Of a stretch of DNA of 64,000 bases, positions 21,130 through 31,371 are shown piece by piece. Each line of letters begins with the position of its first letter. The first letter of the stretch is position 1. A model generated the notes under the pieces. The model was not told the origin of the DNA, searched no databases, and saw only the letters and a program-made list of their open reading frames with translations. The translations under genes were made by a program, and so were the position numbers. Source of the stretch: Zygnema cylindricum (Eukaryota; Streptophyta; Zygnematophyceae; Zygnematales; Zygnemataceae); assembly GCA_037447655.1 (NCBI GenBank), contig JBBHKE010002155.1, positions 62,001-126,000 of the forward strand, written 5' to 3'.

Positions 21130-22141
21130 TGTTGAAAACTATTAGTTTTATATGGTATTTTCTAGGTCTAGATTTAGTACAAATAGAAGAAACAAAAAGG
21201 TGGACTGCTTGCCTGCACCTCCTCTCTCTACCCACCATACTTGTCGTAGTCACTAAGGGATAGAGAGGGTGGCAGGGCCACGGCTGTCCAAGCTTAAGCA
21301 GGCAGGGCTAAAGAGTGACTTATGTCACTCTCAATAAAAGGTGGATTTCGGCAAGACTCGAACCTCCGACCGGCAGAGCGCGGCGTAGCCGTTAGCTCTA
21401 GCAAGTCTGTCGTAGAGGTCCGTTAGGATACATTAGGTTTGATATATATTTAAACAGTGTTACGACCATCAATTTAATTAACGGAATGACAAACGAAGGA
21501 ACATAGAACTTAGTATTATATAGTGTGAACATTATCTCGCACGAAAACAAATGAATCGGAACATTGTTTCGATGACGGACATTTGATGTCGGATTTAATC
21601 CGACGGCGTATATCACTACCGAGATCGCGGAATGGTCACTTTGGCGTTTATGGACATGGCATGACGTGGTGCCACGCGGAGGGATGACATTTAGTAGCAG
21701 GAATTCCGGCAAACATAAAAACAAGTTAAAAATGGACACGCGTCCACTTAATGGCGTTCCGTACATAGGCCGTACAGAAAGTACATCGGCCATAGTACTT
21801 TTCTGTACCCTATAGTGATCTGATTGGTTCGTTCTTCAATACATAGGGGTTGTGAGAGGGATTTAGGACTTAGAGAATTTGGTAGATAGGTACCTCTCTC
21901 CCTTTGAGAGTTTGTTTAAACTTGGCATTTTTGCTGACTTATAACTTATTGGTTGGTTGGCCGTTTTTAGTGATTCTTTTTGCTACGGACTCAGGGGAGT
22001 ACAGGCTACACAGGGGTCAGTCAAACTGTTAGTTTGCCTTCTTGGGCAGCAGTGGTTGTGGCTTGAAGTGTGTTAGTTAAATACTATCTAGAGGCTTTTT
22101 GTATTTTGTAGTCGAATGGAGGACAGAGAATTGGAGTTTCA
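21130..22141 (+). mobile_element. 3' LTR of copia element 3
   Basis: About 1,012 bp, TGTTGAAAAC...GAGTTTCA. From left: GGTATTTTCTAGGTCTA, a U3 hairpin with loop ACTTGTCGTAGTCACT (about 21216-21275), an antisense tRNA-like sequence (21346-21418), a CGGAATGGTCACTTTGGCG block, GGGTTGTGAGAGGGATTTAG, the U5 core (21966-21982) and CTATCTAGAGGC. The same order recurs in the LTRs at 22916-23963, 25509-26538 and 57559-58595. Confidence 0.88.
21346..21418 (-). other. tRNA-Arg(ACG)-like sequence inside LTR, antisense
   Basis: Minus strand: a D-arm-like CTTGCTAGAGC, a loop CTACGCC that would place ACG after U33, and GGAGG-TTCGAGT-CTTGC as T-arm (four of five pairs). TTTT follows within about 10 nt. The acceptor stem is not formed. 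Nearly the same sequence occurs at 26550-26621 and 57766-57838. Offset from LTR start 216-288. Confidence 0.55.
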
Positions 22142-22300
22142 TAGATTCCTGGTCTCGCGTAGATTCAATTTTGCGATGACTAAGTAAAGATGTTGTTTGG
22201 TGTGAAAGGTTTGTCGTTAGTTGGTTTTTTTGTGTACGTATGGTAGTACTTAAGTACTACGCAGTTTCGTGTTGATTCGTTTTGGTTTGGTAGGCGTTTC
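22142..22300. other. junction sequence between converging copia elements
   Basis: About 160 bp of T-rich sequence between the 3' LTR of the plus-strand element 3 and the truncated minus-strand gag; nothing recognised. gag homology to 24.9 kb stops near 22300. Confidence 0.5.
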
Positions 22301-22911
22301 ATCAGTAAACAGTTAACCTTTTCTTTTTCACTAAAAACTTTTCCCGCACTCTCTAGCTCCATGAAGAGTGTAGCAAGCTCATTGCAAAAATCCAACATAT
22401 TTCCCCCTTTGTATACATACTCCTTAACTTTCTGATCAGCCAACTGTTGTTGCTGAATCGTACCACTTCGGTACATCTCTATGAGAGCCATCCAAAGATT
22501 GGATGCCCTTTCTACCTGCAAATGAGGACATGCAAGTCCTTGAGTGAGATGGCGTAGGATGAAGTGCTTTGCCGCCATATTGTTGAAGTCCCAGGTTTCA
22601 GTATCATTCTCCTCGTTCCTCGGAATAGGTGACATGAATGCTAAACCAGTTGTTAGTGGTGTGATCGCCTCCTTCTCCTTTCTTTTGTCCACCACCTCTC
22701 CTTCTTTTGTTTCCTCCGTTGAAGTTGAATCCTCTTTCCTGGTGAATCTGCTTCCTTTAAACCCTGGAGGAATTCCAAGACTTGATGGACGCCCCAATCG
22801 TCCACTCACTATCCCCCAAAACCTTTTTTCGCATAGAGCTCCTATCATCATACTTTCCCAGTATATGAAGCCAGTTCCATTAAAGATTGTTACCTTAGAG
22901 GGTGGGCCCAT
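22300..22911 (-). pseudogene. copia element 5 gag, truncated
   Basis: Open from the ATG in the primer site (22911) through about 200 residues: MGPPSKVTIFNGTGFIYWES, CEKRFWGIVSGR, NNMAAKHFILRHLTQGLA, IEMYRSGTIQQQQLADQK, MLDFCNELATLFMELESAG. It is cut after VNCLLM at about 22300; the frame then runs into unrelated sequence to 22180. Unlike its paralogue at 25.0-25.5 kb it has no stop in this part, so it is the better copy. Confidence 0.85.
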
Positions 22912-22915
22912 AACC
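22901..22915 (-). other. primer-binding site, anticodon region of initiator tRNA-Met
   Basis: GGTTATGGGCCCACC immediately after the LTR (minus strand), 15 bases complementary to the anticodon arm of initiator tRNA-Met. The ATG inside it is the gag start. Confidence 0.75.
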
Positions 22916-23963
22916 TGAAACTCTGAGACCTCCATAAGTCCTCAGAGTGGACAGCTTCCAAGAAGCCTCTAGGATAATCCCGACCCCTTTGTGTTTAAGC
23001 AAAAATAACTGCCACCCTGGCAGACAAAAACTCTGACCACCTTCACCCCTGTGAAGGCAAGACTCCCTTGAGTCGATAGCAAAAAGAATCTCTGAATTTG
23101 CTCCCCTGAGCAGTAAATTATGGAGGGTCAAAGTTGACCTTTTGTACAGAAGCTCTCTAGGAGAGAGGGTCCTATCTTCTAATTTTTCTAAGTCTTATCT
23201 CTCTCACAGACTCTATCTACTGATGTATGAAACCAATCAGAATAGAGTTCTGTACGCAAAAGTACAGCTGCCGGTGTACTTTATGTACGGACATTGTACG
23301 ACATGGCCTAAATGTCCACACGTGGAATATCCGGATTCGCTCCTTTAATCCTCAGAGATGCCGCGCTCCAATGTAACATCGCCACGTGTCATCCGATGTG
23401 GCGATGCCCACAAATCGTCGAATTCTTCTTCCGCGATCTCGGCGCTAATTCTGGCCGTCCGATTAAACTCGCATTTGATCGTAGCCGTAATAAATACATG
23501 CGCAGTATTTGTTTCGCTTACGAAATCAATGCGCGTTATTGATTTCTTATCCGTACCGCAACTCGTACTTTTACACTACCATTTCTATGTATCCCGTTAA
23601 CAGTTATAGTTAAATGATTTATCCTACGTGTACATGTTTAAATCATTATCGTACTATATACTATGTCACACTACTCCTAGACTTAACGGCTAAGGCTACC
23701 GGCTATCTATTGTCTGGCGGCCGGCAGGTATCAGGATCAAATCGTGTCGCCGGCACATACCTTTTAGTAATTAATCCCTTGACTAATATAAATTTCCCGT
23801 AAACCTCAGGATAGCCTAGGTAGCCATGGCTCTAGCTTCCTCTCCAATTTCTCAGTGACTGCGACAAGTTTGAGAGTTGGAGAGAGAAGTTAGAGGTAGA
23901 ATGCCTCGGCTTCTTTATTTCTATTCAGACCTAGAAAATACTTAAAAACCATTAATTTCTACA
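22916..23963 (-). mobile_element. copia element 5, 5' LTR
   Basis: About 1,048 bp, TGTAGAAATTAATGG...GAGTTTCA on the minus strand. It has the U3 hairpin (about 23836-23900), a tRNA-like sequence (23674-23758) and the U5 core variant at 23080-23096. It starts inside the pre-integrase region of element 4 (right of 23964), so element 5 inserted into element 4. Confidence 0.85.
23674..23758 (+). other. tRNA-like sequence inside LTR, antisense to the LTR
   Basis: A-box-like TTAACGGCTAAGGC and T-loop-like GGATCAAATCG, with GCCGGC repeated on either side of the T-arm, so that a T-arm plus stem minihelix could form. CTTTT follows within 10 nt. Offset 205-289 from the LTR start. Anticodon arm not assignable. 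Confidence 0.45.
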
Positions 23964-24900
23964 CAAGCCTCTTATGCCACAACATTATATCATGAATACC
24001 AGCATAGTAAAGTTTCTTCTTTTCATTGCTTAAATTCAGCCTAACATCCCTTGGCTACCTTTTTCAGCAGTGAAATAAATTTCCTTCTCAAAACTAGCAG
24101 TAAAGACTCATTTCTTAGTGTTATTATCAAAACCCTTATCATCTAATACAGACGTAGAGATGAGGTTTTTTTTCAGCTCCAGAATACACAACACATCGGA
24201 GAATGTAACTATAGATGTCTTTCCTTCTACTAACACTTTTAGATCTACCGGTCGTACAAGAGTAGTAGTGACTATCCTCCCATCCCCGTACTATATCTCT
24301 ACGGTGGGAATCTTTCTTATCTTAGTGAACAGGTGTTTATCTTTACACATGTGCATGGATGCACCTGAATCTACAATCCAGCCGGCTTCACCTTTCAATC
24401 CACCGAAAGCACAATTCTGCTTTCGTGGAATTTCGACCTCGTTTTTCGCTTCCAACTCCTCATCCAATAGGAGTTCATCGTCCTCGTCCTCGGATTCCGC
24501 CTCATGTACCTGTGTCACAAAGGCCTTTTTCTTTCCTCTCGGGGGTCCACCAGTCTGCCCCTCCTTTAACCGCAGCTCGGTTAGCTTAGTGCATTCAGCC
24601 ATATAGTGCCCGGATTTCTTACAAAAATGGCACAATCCCTTGGGAGTCCTTGGTCCGAACTCGTCGGTCTGATTTTTCTGCACCTCCCTTCGATAATTTC
24701 CAACCTGTTTTCTGGAATCATTGTTTCTCAATCAGTCCCGGCTGCCAAAGCTTGCCCACTCTTTCCTCCCCTTCGGATCTCAATTATATTCTCCCGAACG
24801 AGAATCATCCCTACCACTGAATTCCAAATCCACCTTGAGTCCGCCAAGTCCTATACACGGTTTACTATGTTTTCGAACTCCTCAGGTAACTTCATCAGTA
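23964..24900 (-). pseudogene. copia element 4: gag end, protease, pre-integrase start
   Basis: The frame 24291-24731 (146 codons) holds an intact zinc knuckle CHFCKKSGHYMAEC, an acidic spacer, and the protease motif WIVDSGASMHMC. Downstream, broken frames show the pre-integrase strand up to an MLWHKR-like sequence at about 23970, where the LTR of element 5 interrupts. It is the upstream half of a copia polyprotein; the rest is missing. Confidence 0.88.
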
Positions 24901-25504
24901 AACAGTTAACCTTTTCCTTTTCACTAAATACTTTTCCAACACTTTCTAGTTCCATGAAAAGTGTAGCAAGCACATTGCAAAAATCCAACATCTTCCCCCC
25001 TTTGTATACATACTCCTTAATTTTCTAATCAGCTAACTGTTGTTGCTGAATCGTACCACTTCGGTACATCTCTATGAGAGCCATCCAAAGATCGGATGCT
25101 CTCTCTACCTGCAAATGGGGAGATGCAAGCTCTTGAGTAATATGGCGGAAGATGAAGTGCTTAGCCGCCATGTTGTTGTAGTCCCACGTATCGATATCAT
25201 TCTCCTCGTTCCTCGGAATTGGTGGCATGAATGCCGAATCGATTGCTATTGGTGTGATTGTCTCCTTCTCTTTTCCTTTGTCCACCACCTCTCTTTCCTT
25301 TGTCTCCTCCGTTGAAGATGAATCTGTATCTCTAGTGAATTTGCCTCCTGTAAACCCTGGAGGTATCCCAAGACTGGATGTACGCCTCACCCGTCCACTC
25401 ACTATTCCCCAAAACCGTTTCTCACATAGAGCTCCTGTCATCATACTTTCCAAGTATATGAAGCCAACTCCATTGAATATAGGCACCCTAGATGGTGGGC
25501 CCAT
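24901..25504 (-). pseudogene. copia element 4 gag
   Basis: Starts MGPPSRVPIFNGVGFIYLES in the primer site at 25504. A CAG to TAG change after QQQQLAD (25025) stops the frame; capsid homology continues to about 24880 (MLDFCNVLATLFMELES, LLMKLPEEFEN). Otherwise about 80-90 percent like the gag at 22.3-22.9 kb by eye. Confidence 0.87.
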
Positions 25505-25508
25505 AACC
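25493..25508 (-). other. primer-binding site, anticodon region of initiator tRNA-Met
   Basis: GGTTATGGGCCCACCA directly after the LTR end TTTCA: a 16-base perfect complement to the anticodon stem-loop (about nucleotides 25-40) of plant initiator tRNA-Met as I know it. Same half-tRNA priming class as Drosophila copia and Ty5. Confidence 0.8.
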
Positions 25509-26538
25509 TGAAACTCTGAGACCTCCATAGGACCTCAAAGTAGGCAGCTCACAGAAGCCTCTAGGGTAACCCTGACCCCTTTGTGTTTCAGTAAGAATAA
25601 CTGCCACCCTGGCAGAAAAAAACTCTAACCACCTTTACCCATGTAAAGGCAAGACTCCCCTAAGTCTATAGCAAAAAGAATCTCTGAATTTGCTCCCCTG
25701 AGCAGTGAGTTATGAAGGGTCAAAGTTGACCTTTTGTACAGGAGCTCTTTGGAAGAGAGGGTCTAATCTATCAAAAGTTTCTAAGTCCTATTTCTCTCTG
25801 AAACTCTATCTACTGAAGTACGGATCCAATCATAAGAGTGTATCGTACATAAAGGTACATGTGCCGATGTACTTTGTGTACGGCCATAGTACAACATGGC
25901 CAACAAGTCGACACATGTCATTTTTGGATTCGTTCCCGGAATCCCCAGAGATGCCGAAATCCAATGTGATTGTGCCACGTGGCAATTGATGTACGTCGCC
26001 CATAAACCGCCGAAAACTCATTCCGCGATCTCGGCATGCTTGGTGGCCGTTCGACGAAGTCAGATTACAATCGTGGCCGTCATAAATACTTGCGCACTAT
26101 TTGTTTCGCCTTCGAAACAAAATGCGCGGTATCCGTTTCGGATGTTCCGTGGCCGTACATTACAACTGTATCTATGTCTAAATATTCCGTTGAATGAAAA
26201 TAGGCTACGTGTTAACATCTAAATAATTACGAAACCCTATATGTCCAACCATGATGCCTGACTAACTGGCTAAGGCTATCGGCTATGTTGACGGACGATA
26301 GATACCAGGTTCAAATCCAAGGTCCGTCAATTTCTATTTTGGTAAATCTACCAAAATCTACAACCCGTAACTCTATCTCTATTCAGCATATGCAGCCATG
26401 GCTCTAGCTCCCTCTTCAACCTTCAGTGACTACGACAAGTGTGGGAGCTGAAGAGAGAAGTTAGAGGCAGACTGCCTCGGCTTTTTTTCTGCATTTTGCA
26501 AAACCTAGAAAATACTAAAATAACCTTTTATTTCTACA
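25509..26538 (-). mobile_element. copia element 4, 5' LTR
   Basis: About 1,030 bp, TGTAGAAATAAAAGG...GAGTTTCA on the minus strand. U3 hairpin at 26402-26466, tRNA-like sequence at 26255-26331, U5 core at 25672-25688. It interrupts another minus-strand LTR whose first 297 bp remain at 26539-26835. Confidence 0.87.
26255..26331 (+). other. tRNA-like sequence inside LTR, antisense to the LTR
   Basis: A-box-like CTAACTGGCTAAGGC and a perfect B-box-like GGTTCAAATCC. GACGGAC (before the T-arm) pairs with GTCCGTC (after it), forming a minihelix shaped like an acceptor plus T arm. TTTT follows after about 10 nt. Offset 207-283. Confidence 0.5.
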
Positions 26539-26835
26539 TAGCGAAGTACTACGACAGACTAGTTAGAGCGAAGGACTACGCCATGCTGTACCCGTCGGAG
26601 GTTCGATTCCTGCCGGACTCAATTTTTTTGTTGAGAGTGACTTAGGTCACCCTTCATTCTTGCATTGGTGAAGCTGAGGCAGCCATGGCTCCACTATTTT
26701 CTCTCTCTCCTTTGGTGACTACAACAAGTATGGGGGATGGAGAGAGAAGGTGGAGGCAGACTGCCTGCGTTTGTCACTCTTTTCTATCTATTTAGACTTA
26801 GAAAATACAATTAAAACTTTTAGTTAATTTCAACA
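26539..26835 (-). mobile_element. copia LTR, first 297 bp (interrupted)
   Basis: Minus-strand LTR start TGTTGAAATTAACT at 26835, with a TATTTTCTAAGTCTA motif, U3 hairpin (about 26688-26750) and a tRNA-like unit. Cut at 26539 by the LTR of element 4. At its outer end it interrupts an open minus-strand frame (see 26820-27212), so it inserted into other sequence. Confidence 0.8.
26550..26621 (+). other. tRNA-Arg(ACG)-like sequence inside LTR, antisense
   Basis: ACTAGTTAGAGC (D-arm-like), CTACGCC loop with ACG after U33, and TCGGAGGTTCGATTCC (T-arm). It is the best of the antisense units and resembles tRNA-Arg(ACG). A run of seven T (26623-26629) follows after one base, a strong RNA polymerase III terminator. 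The acceptor and anticodon stems pair poorly. Confidence 0.6.
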
Positions 26836-27212
26836 ATTACAATGGCTCTCTCCCTAGTTGGCGTGGGAGGCTCCTCGAACACGTCGTCGTAATCATCAAA
26901 TTCCTCCTCACGTTGCTTTTCCTCACTGTCCCGGGTTTGTTCGTCCTCGGTGGTGGGATCATCTTCGTTTTTCCACACCACGATATCGGTGGGTTCTAAA
27001 ATTTCGGATTCGTGCTTGTCTTCCGGCGGTTCTTCACCATCCTCGATGCTCTCGTCGCTATCCGAAGACGAGGGGACGTATAATTTGTCATTGTCATCTT
27101 TCACTTTACGCTTACCCTTTGCTATCTCCTTCTTCCTAGCTATCTTTCTCTGTGCTTCAATCCCCCCACCTTTCTCGACCGTTGTCTCTCCCCCTACTTC
27201 TTCCTCCTCCAC
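26820..27212 (-). CDS. acidic ORF of unknown function, end overwritten by an LTR
   Basis: An open frame of up to 130 codons without an ATG at its upstream end, so a fragment. It is Lys-rich then very acidic (VPSSSDSDESIEDGEEPPED, FDDYDDVFEEPP). Its last four codons and stop lie in the LTR that starts at 26835, so the original C-terminus is lost. No family recognised; low complexity means it may be non-coding purine-rich DNA. Confidence 0.3.
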   Translation of the reverse strand: MEEEEVGGETTVEKGGGIEAQRKIARKKEIAKGKRKVKDDNDKLYVPSSSDSDESIEDGEEPPEDKHESEILEPTDIVVWKNEDDPTTEDEQTRDSEEKQREEEFDDYDDVFEEPPTPTRERAIVIVEIN

Positions 27213-28172
27213 GGTCTCACAAAACCCTATGAAATTTTTTTATTATTATCCTTCTTTTTCTACCTAATCTTCCCCTAACCTCACTCGACCTACCCTCTTC
27301 AACCGTCGCCTCCTTTCCCTTTCTTTCATCTCCCAATTTTGTCTTCCCCTCCCTGTCCTCACTCAACTACTTCTCTTCCCTAAAACCCCCAACTTTTTTC
27401 TCGTCGTCGCCCTCATCAAAAAGTATTAATTTTCTTTTTATATTTTTACATTTTTACTCTACCTTTTCCTATGCCTCAATTCCCTCACCCTCTTCTACCG
27501 TCGCTTCTTTCTCCCCCCGTCTATACCCATTACCGTCTTTCCACCCTGCTCTTCCAATGGAATTTTTTCTCCCCTATTCATCTCACTTTCTACTGCCTCC
27601 CCCCTCCTCACATCTACCGATTCACCCCTTTCCTCCCTTCCCTCCTCCGGTAAAACCCCCTCCTTTGCTACTACATCCAAATTTGTTTCTTCCTTCCTCC
27701 CCCAGCCGGTTGTCAATCCTTCCACCTCTACCTCTTCTCTCACCTCCCTTTCATGCTCCCTCCCCTCCGCCGTCACCCAACCGATTTGTACCAAAGTGGC
27801 CGCCTACCTTTCTCTCGCTAATTCCTCCGCGGTACCCCTTACTCCTATCACGGTTTTCGGGCCATCTCTTTCCCTCTCTACCCCCTTCGACGATTGCCTT
27901 TCTTTTGTGGGGTTTTCTCTCGCCACTCCATCCCTTCGTAACTCTTCCCTTTGTACTCTTAGCCAACGTCGTAGATTACGCCGAGGTAATAGAGGGTAGC
28001 GAAGACGATACGGCAAAACACTACGATGTCGCCTATATGACTGGCTGCTGCCCTCCATGTATATTAGCCACACGTGACAAAAAAATGAAGGAGAAGAGTC
28101 GGCTACACAAAAGGACGAGAGAACACATGAGTTTGTCTTAAAAATTAAAGGTCGTAGGTAAAAAAAACGCAT
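27213..28172 (-). other. purine-rich (minus strand) region with Arg/Glu/Gly-rich frames
   Basis: Strong strand asymmetry: the plus strand is C/T rich. Minus-strand frames at 27495-27794, 27751-27966 and 27804-28172 are rich in Arg, Glu, Gly and Lys, and the last contains MEGSSQSYRRHRSVLPYRL. They may be exons of one decayed gene together with 26820-27212, but no domain is recognisable. Proline-rich plus-strand frames are shadows. Confidence 0.3.
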
Positions 28173-28352
28173 GAGGTTTTAACGCATTCTATGCGTTCCA
28201 TATATAATTGCAGAATGTATTGTTCCCGACGGCACGAAGTCGTTGCTAATCCAATGAATTTGATCATTCCAACAGTGTGACGACGAAATGAAATTAGGAG
28301 ATGTCGCGGCTCACTGCTTAGAAGTTTCCAAAAGTGGCAACGGGGTGCAAAA

Positions 28353-29031
28353 TGTTGTTCTTAGAAAGCTTTAGTCCTCTTTATGCCTCAGCTGTGAGAG
28401 AGAGCTGTTCAGGACTTAAGCTATTTTTGGTTGAGTTCGGTTCAGTACTTACCGAAATTAGTGTGACAGTGAAGTTGGGAGTTCACGGTTCATTCACACT
28501 TAGGACACGTGTCGTCACTTGGGAGAATGCGTGAGTATGTCCTCCGTGGACGTACGGAAATTCGGCAGGACCACTGGACTTCGTGAAGTCAATTCTACGG
28601 TGCCAAATCCTCTAATCGGACCGCTGACAGCCGCCAACAAATAGTGACGAGGCGTGACTAGATCATTATCACTTTACGTTGTCTGAACTTCGGTGTAAAT
28701 ATTTGTGATAGAATGTTAGATGTACGGCTGGAATGCCTCCGTACAGCTTATTGCAGTTTCGGTGTATAAAAGTAGGACTTAGTGAATTTGATTTTTAGGA
28801 ACAAATGATATGAAAACTGTACACTCAGTTTTATGTAATTTCATTTCTACATATCTCACAGATTTGTGAGCGGAATTGATTGAAATTTTGTGTGTGTGTT
28901 CCTTTGTATGTTATCTACATTGTGGCAAATTTTCAAGACGTTTGGGAAATTTTTCTGAAAGTTATAGTCTGTCAAAGTTGCTGTTCAGGCATCGGTATTT
29001 GTGGAAGCTTCCTCTCTTGATTTGTTCTACG
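28353..29031 (+). mobile_element. copia LTR (family 1) with leader
   Basis: Starts TGTTGTTCTTAGAAAGC and matches 7772-8562 throughout, including the segment just before the gag ATG. No polypurine tract or RNase H precedes it, so it is a 5' LTR of a truncated element. Confidence 0.8.
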
Positions 29032-29095
29032 ATGACTACTGCTGCATCTTCTTCATCTTCAGTACCAACACTTGTCTCAGAACAACACAAAATAC
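29032..29095 (+). pseudogene. copia gag start, truncated
   Basis: MTTAASSSSSVPTLVSEQH, the same N-terminus as at 8563; homology stops at about 29091. The frame then continues into unrelated sequence to 29169. Confidence 0.65.
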
Positions 29096-29668
29096 ACTTA
29101 CAGATTGTGTGGTCCCCGTCAAAGGAAAGTCGTCCTGTCTTTACTTTTTTGGATAATCCAACAGTGTGACGACGAAACTGAATCAAAAAGTCACGCGGTT
29201 TAATGATTCCGCAATTCCAACAATGAGACAAAGACAAAGCCTCGTCGACCATACGAAGGTTCATATTTATTGTACTAACTAAGGACAAAAAATTATAATC
29301 TGCCCGCAAATATATTTTGTCATTTTTATCGTTGTCGCGACGACGAATTGTCGTAGCCAGTTCGATTTCTTCATCCACGCATCGTCGCTTCGATGTGGCC
29401 GCCTGCTAACCATATCGGTATGTTACAACCAGAAGCGACGACACGCTCTCGTCGGTGTTTCACGATGGTGCACGAGGATCCAACATAACAACATTAAGAA
29501 AATATGGTGGGGGCGAGGAAAAAATATATATAAATTGAAACGAACACATAAAGGTAGAGGTAAACAAAAAGTCACATTATAAGCGAATACTATATTGAGA
29601 CACATAATGTAAGCAGCCGTAAAAACTCATATAAGGTAAAAATAAAAAGGTAATATTGTTTACTTGTA
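29096..29668. other. no clear gene
   Basis: A minus-strand frame through 29160-29378 (MDEEIELATTIRRRDNDKND at its start) is unrecognised. A 20-bp sequence CCAACAGTGTGACGACGAAA at about 29159 also occurs at about 28271, one copy on each side of the family 1 LTR. Confidence 0.35.
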
Positions 29669-30055
29669 TTATTCGCCCGTAAAGTGTTCCGGAAACTTGT
29701 TGAAGGTCCTCGGTATAAGGCACTCCTTTCCATTTGCATTACAATCCGGAATCATCCAAATGATTACACGAACCCGTGTAGCCTTTGTCGACACGTGTTG
29801 GAGCTTACGTCTCACCACCGAGGTGATACCGTGGTCCACACGCTGTGAGTCTGGCGGTGAGTCCGGAGGTGAATTTGGGGGTGAGCCGAAATCAGACCCA
29901 CCATATTCCATGAGGGTGTCATCATTTTGTGATCCCATCGTTTCACTTGCATCTCCCTCTCCCTCTTTCTCGCCCCACTCTATCTCCTCCTCATGTGGGA
30001 AAAATTCAGCGAGAGCTTTGGCTTTCGCAGCAAAAAAGGTGGTAATGGGCCACAT
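29669..30055 (-). CDS. hypothetical protein, possible small host gene or first exon
   Basis: A 128-residue ATG-started frame: a short N-terminal helix (MWPITTFFAAKAKALAEFF), an acidic stretch, a PPNSPPDSPPDS repeat, and a C-terminus with WMIPDCNANGKECLIPRTF. A TATA-like box lies about 125 bp upstream. No domain recognised. It is not LTR or gag-pol derived as far as I can see. A real gene is plausible but unproven. Confidence 0.4.
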   Translation of the reverse strand: MWPITTFFAAKAKALAEFFPHEEEIEWGEKEGEGDASETMGSQNDDTLMEYGGSDFGSPPNSPPDSPPDSQRVDHGITSVVRRKLQHVSTKATRVRVIIWMIPDCNANGKECLIPRTFNKFPEHFTGE

Positions 30056-30175
30056 ATTTTGTTAAGATGGTGACGGCAACTGGTCAAAGATCAATATGAA
30101 GCAACAAATATAAGATTCAACAACAAAGGTAGATGCGAAGGGAGGAGAAAGAGTGGCATTGTTGGAGTTAAAGAA

Positions 30176-30187
30176 GAGTATATATAG
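30176..30187 (-). promoter_or_regulatory. TATA-like box upstream of the 29669-30055 ORF
   Basis: CCTATATATACT on the minus strand, about 125 bp upstream of the ATG at 30055. Suggestive only. Confidence 0.35.
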
Positions 30188-30249
30188 GAAGGGAATGGAA
30201 TCTCTTGTGAAAAAAAGTAGGGAAAAGCTTGGCCAAAATTTGAACATTC

Positions 30250-31046
30250 AAAATTTTAATCAAATATTTTGTTTCAAAGTCAAATATTTCGATTTTAAGA
30301 ACGACACGGTGATAGCGGGAAATTCTTAAAATTTGCGTTAGTTTTCATCATGAGAGTATGCACATGGTCGACAATGGACGTTTTTCATGAAAAAGGCGTG
30401 GGAAAACATGGCAGCTCATTGAATGTACGGATCTTTCTTGGAAAAGCAGCTGGTAAGACAGGCGTGTTGTGTTGCACCGTAAAAAAAGCCATAATGTTTG
30501 CGTGGATAAAAAATCGGGCAGGTGTAATCTTTGGCGGCCAATCATGTGACGTGAATTATTATTTGGTTGGTCATTATGTACTTTTTGGTTCATTTTAGTG
30601 TCAACATTTACTCTAATACAGGACAACGTTGACGTTAATACAGGTGAGACATCTAAAAGACAGACGAGGTAACACACCTATTACAATTAAGACACATATT
30701 AGCATACTTAACTCTAATAAAACTACCCAAAAGGGAAGTTATTATAATACATGAGATACGGACGAACGGAACTACGACCATGCGTCCAAGTTACGCGTAG
30801 AAATGGCGTGGCGTGTTAACCCTTTCCGTTAAACGTTAGAAAAATGGATACTTGATTTGGCGCCGACATACAATTTTTAAGATTGTGTACGGTTACATAT
30901 ATTAATGTGTATAATCGTACGGGAATATTCATTTTTTGCTGTCCCCAAATTAGCGTTAATGCCGAAATTAGAATAAACTTTTTTTTTCTAATTTTCAAAT
31001 TCTTAATTAGCATCAATGACGGTATATTTACTTCCACACTATCTAA
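30250..31046. other. no recognisable gene
   Basis: AT-rich; contains CTAATTTTCAAATTCTTAATTAG near 30988, similar to the interior of the MITE at 45.9 kb. Confidence 0.4.
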
Positions 31047-31074
31047 ACTTTGACACTAATAACGATGCGTGGTG
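31047..31074. repeat. right end of a CACCG-type MITE
   Basis: CACTAATAACGATGCGTGGTG followed by TA, a diverged copy of the right terminal repeat found at 36800 and 46038. The left end was not located. Confidence 0.45.
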
Positions 31075-31280
31075 TACTTGCGCGCTACCATTTTATTTAC
31101 ATGTGGTTGCCGCAGTTTTGTTACCGTAAACCTGCGCCGGCCGTGTGAATTGTTTTTTTTTATGACGGTCGACGTTCGCAACGCGACACTTTTTTAACCG
31201 TCGTTACAATATTTTGCCAGTAAAAGTTGTTCAACAGATTGACCGTCAAATCTGAACTCAAATGTACTTAAATTGTACTT

Positions 31281-31363
31281 TAAGTTAGAGGTAGACTGCC
31301 TCGGCTTCTTTCTTATTTCTATTCAGACCTAGAAATTACTTTAAAAGACCATTAATTTCTACA
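31281..31363 (-). mobile_element. copia LTR tip (83 bp)
   Basis: First 83 bp of a TGTAGAAATTAATGG-type LTR (minus strand), ending exactly within the 3' arm of the U3 hairpin. Matches 23901-23963. Confidence 0.75.
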
Positions 31364-31371
31364 CAAATGCT

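Noticed and set aside
27557-28141. 194-codon plus-strand Pro/Leu/Ser-rich frame
   Set aside because: Shadow of C/T-rich DNA; codon content follows base composition and no motif is present.
28271-29178. 20-bp direct repeat as target duplication of the family 1 LTR
   Set aside because: The repeats lie about 60-80 bp outside the LTR edges and LTR elements make 4-6 bp duplications; it is probably an older repeat.
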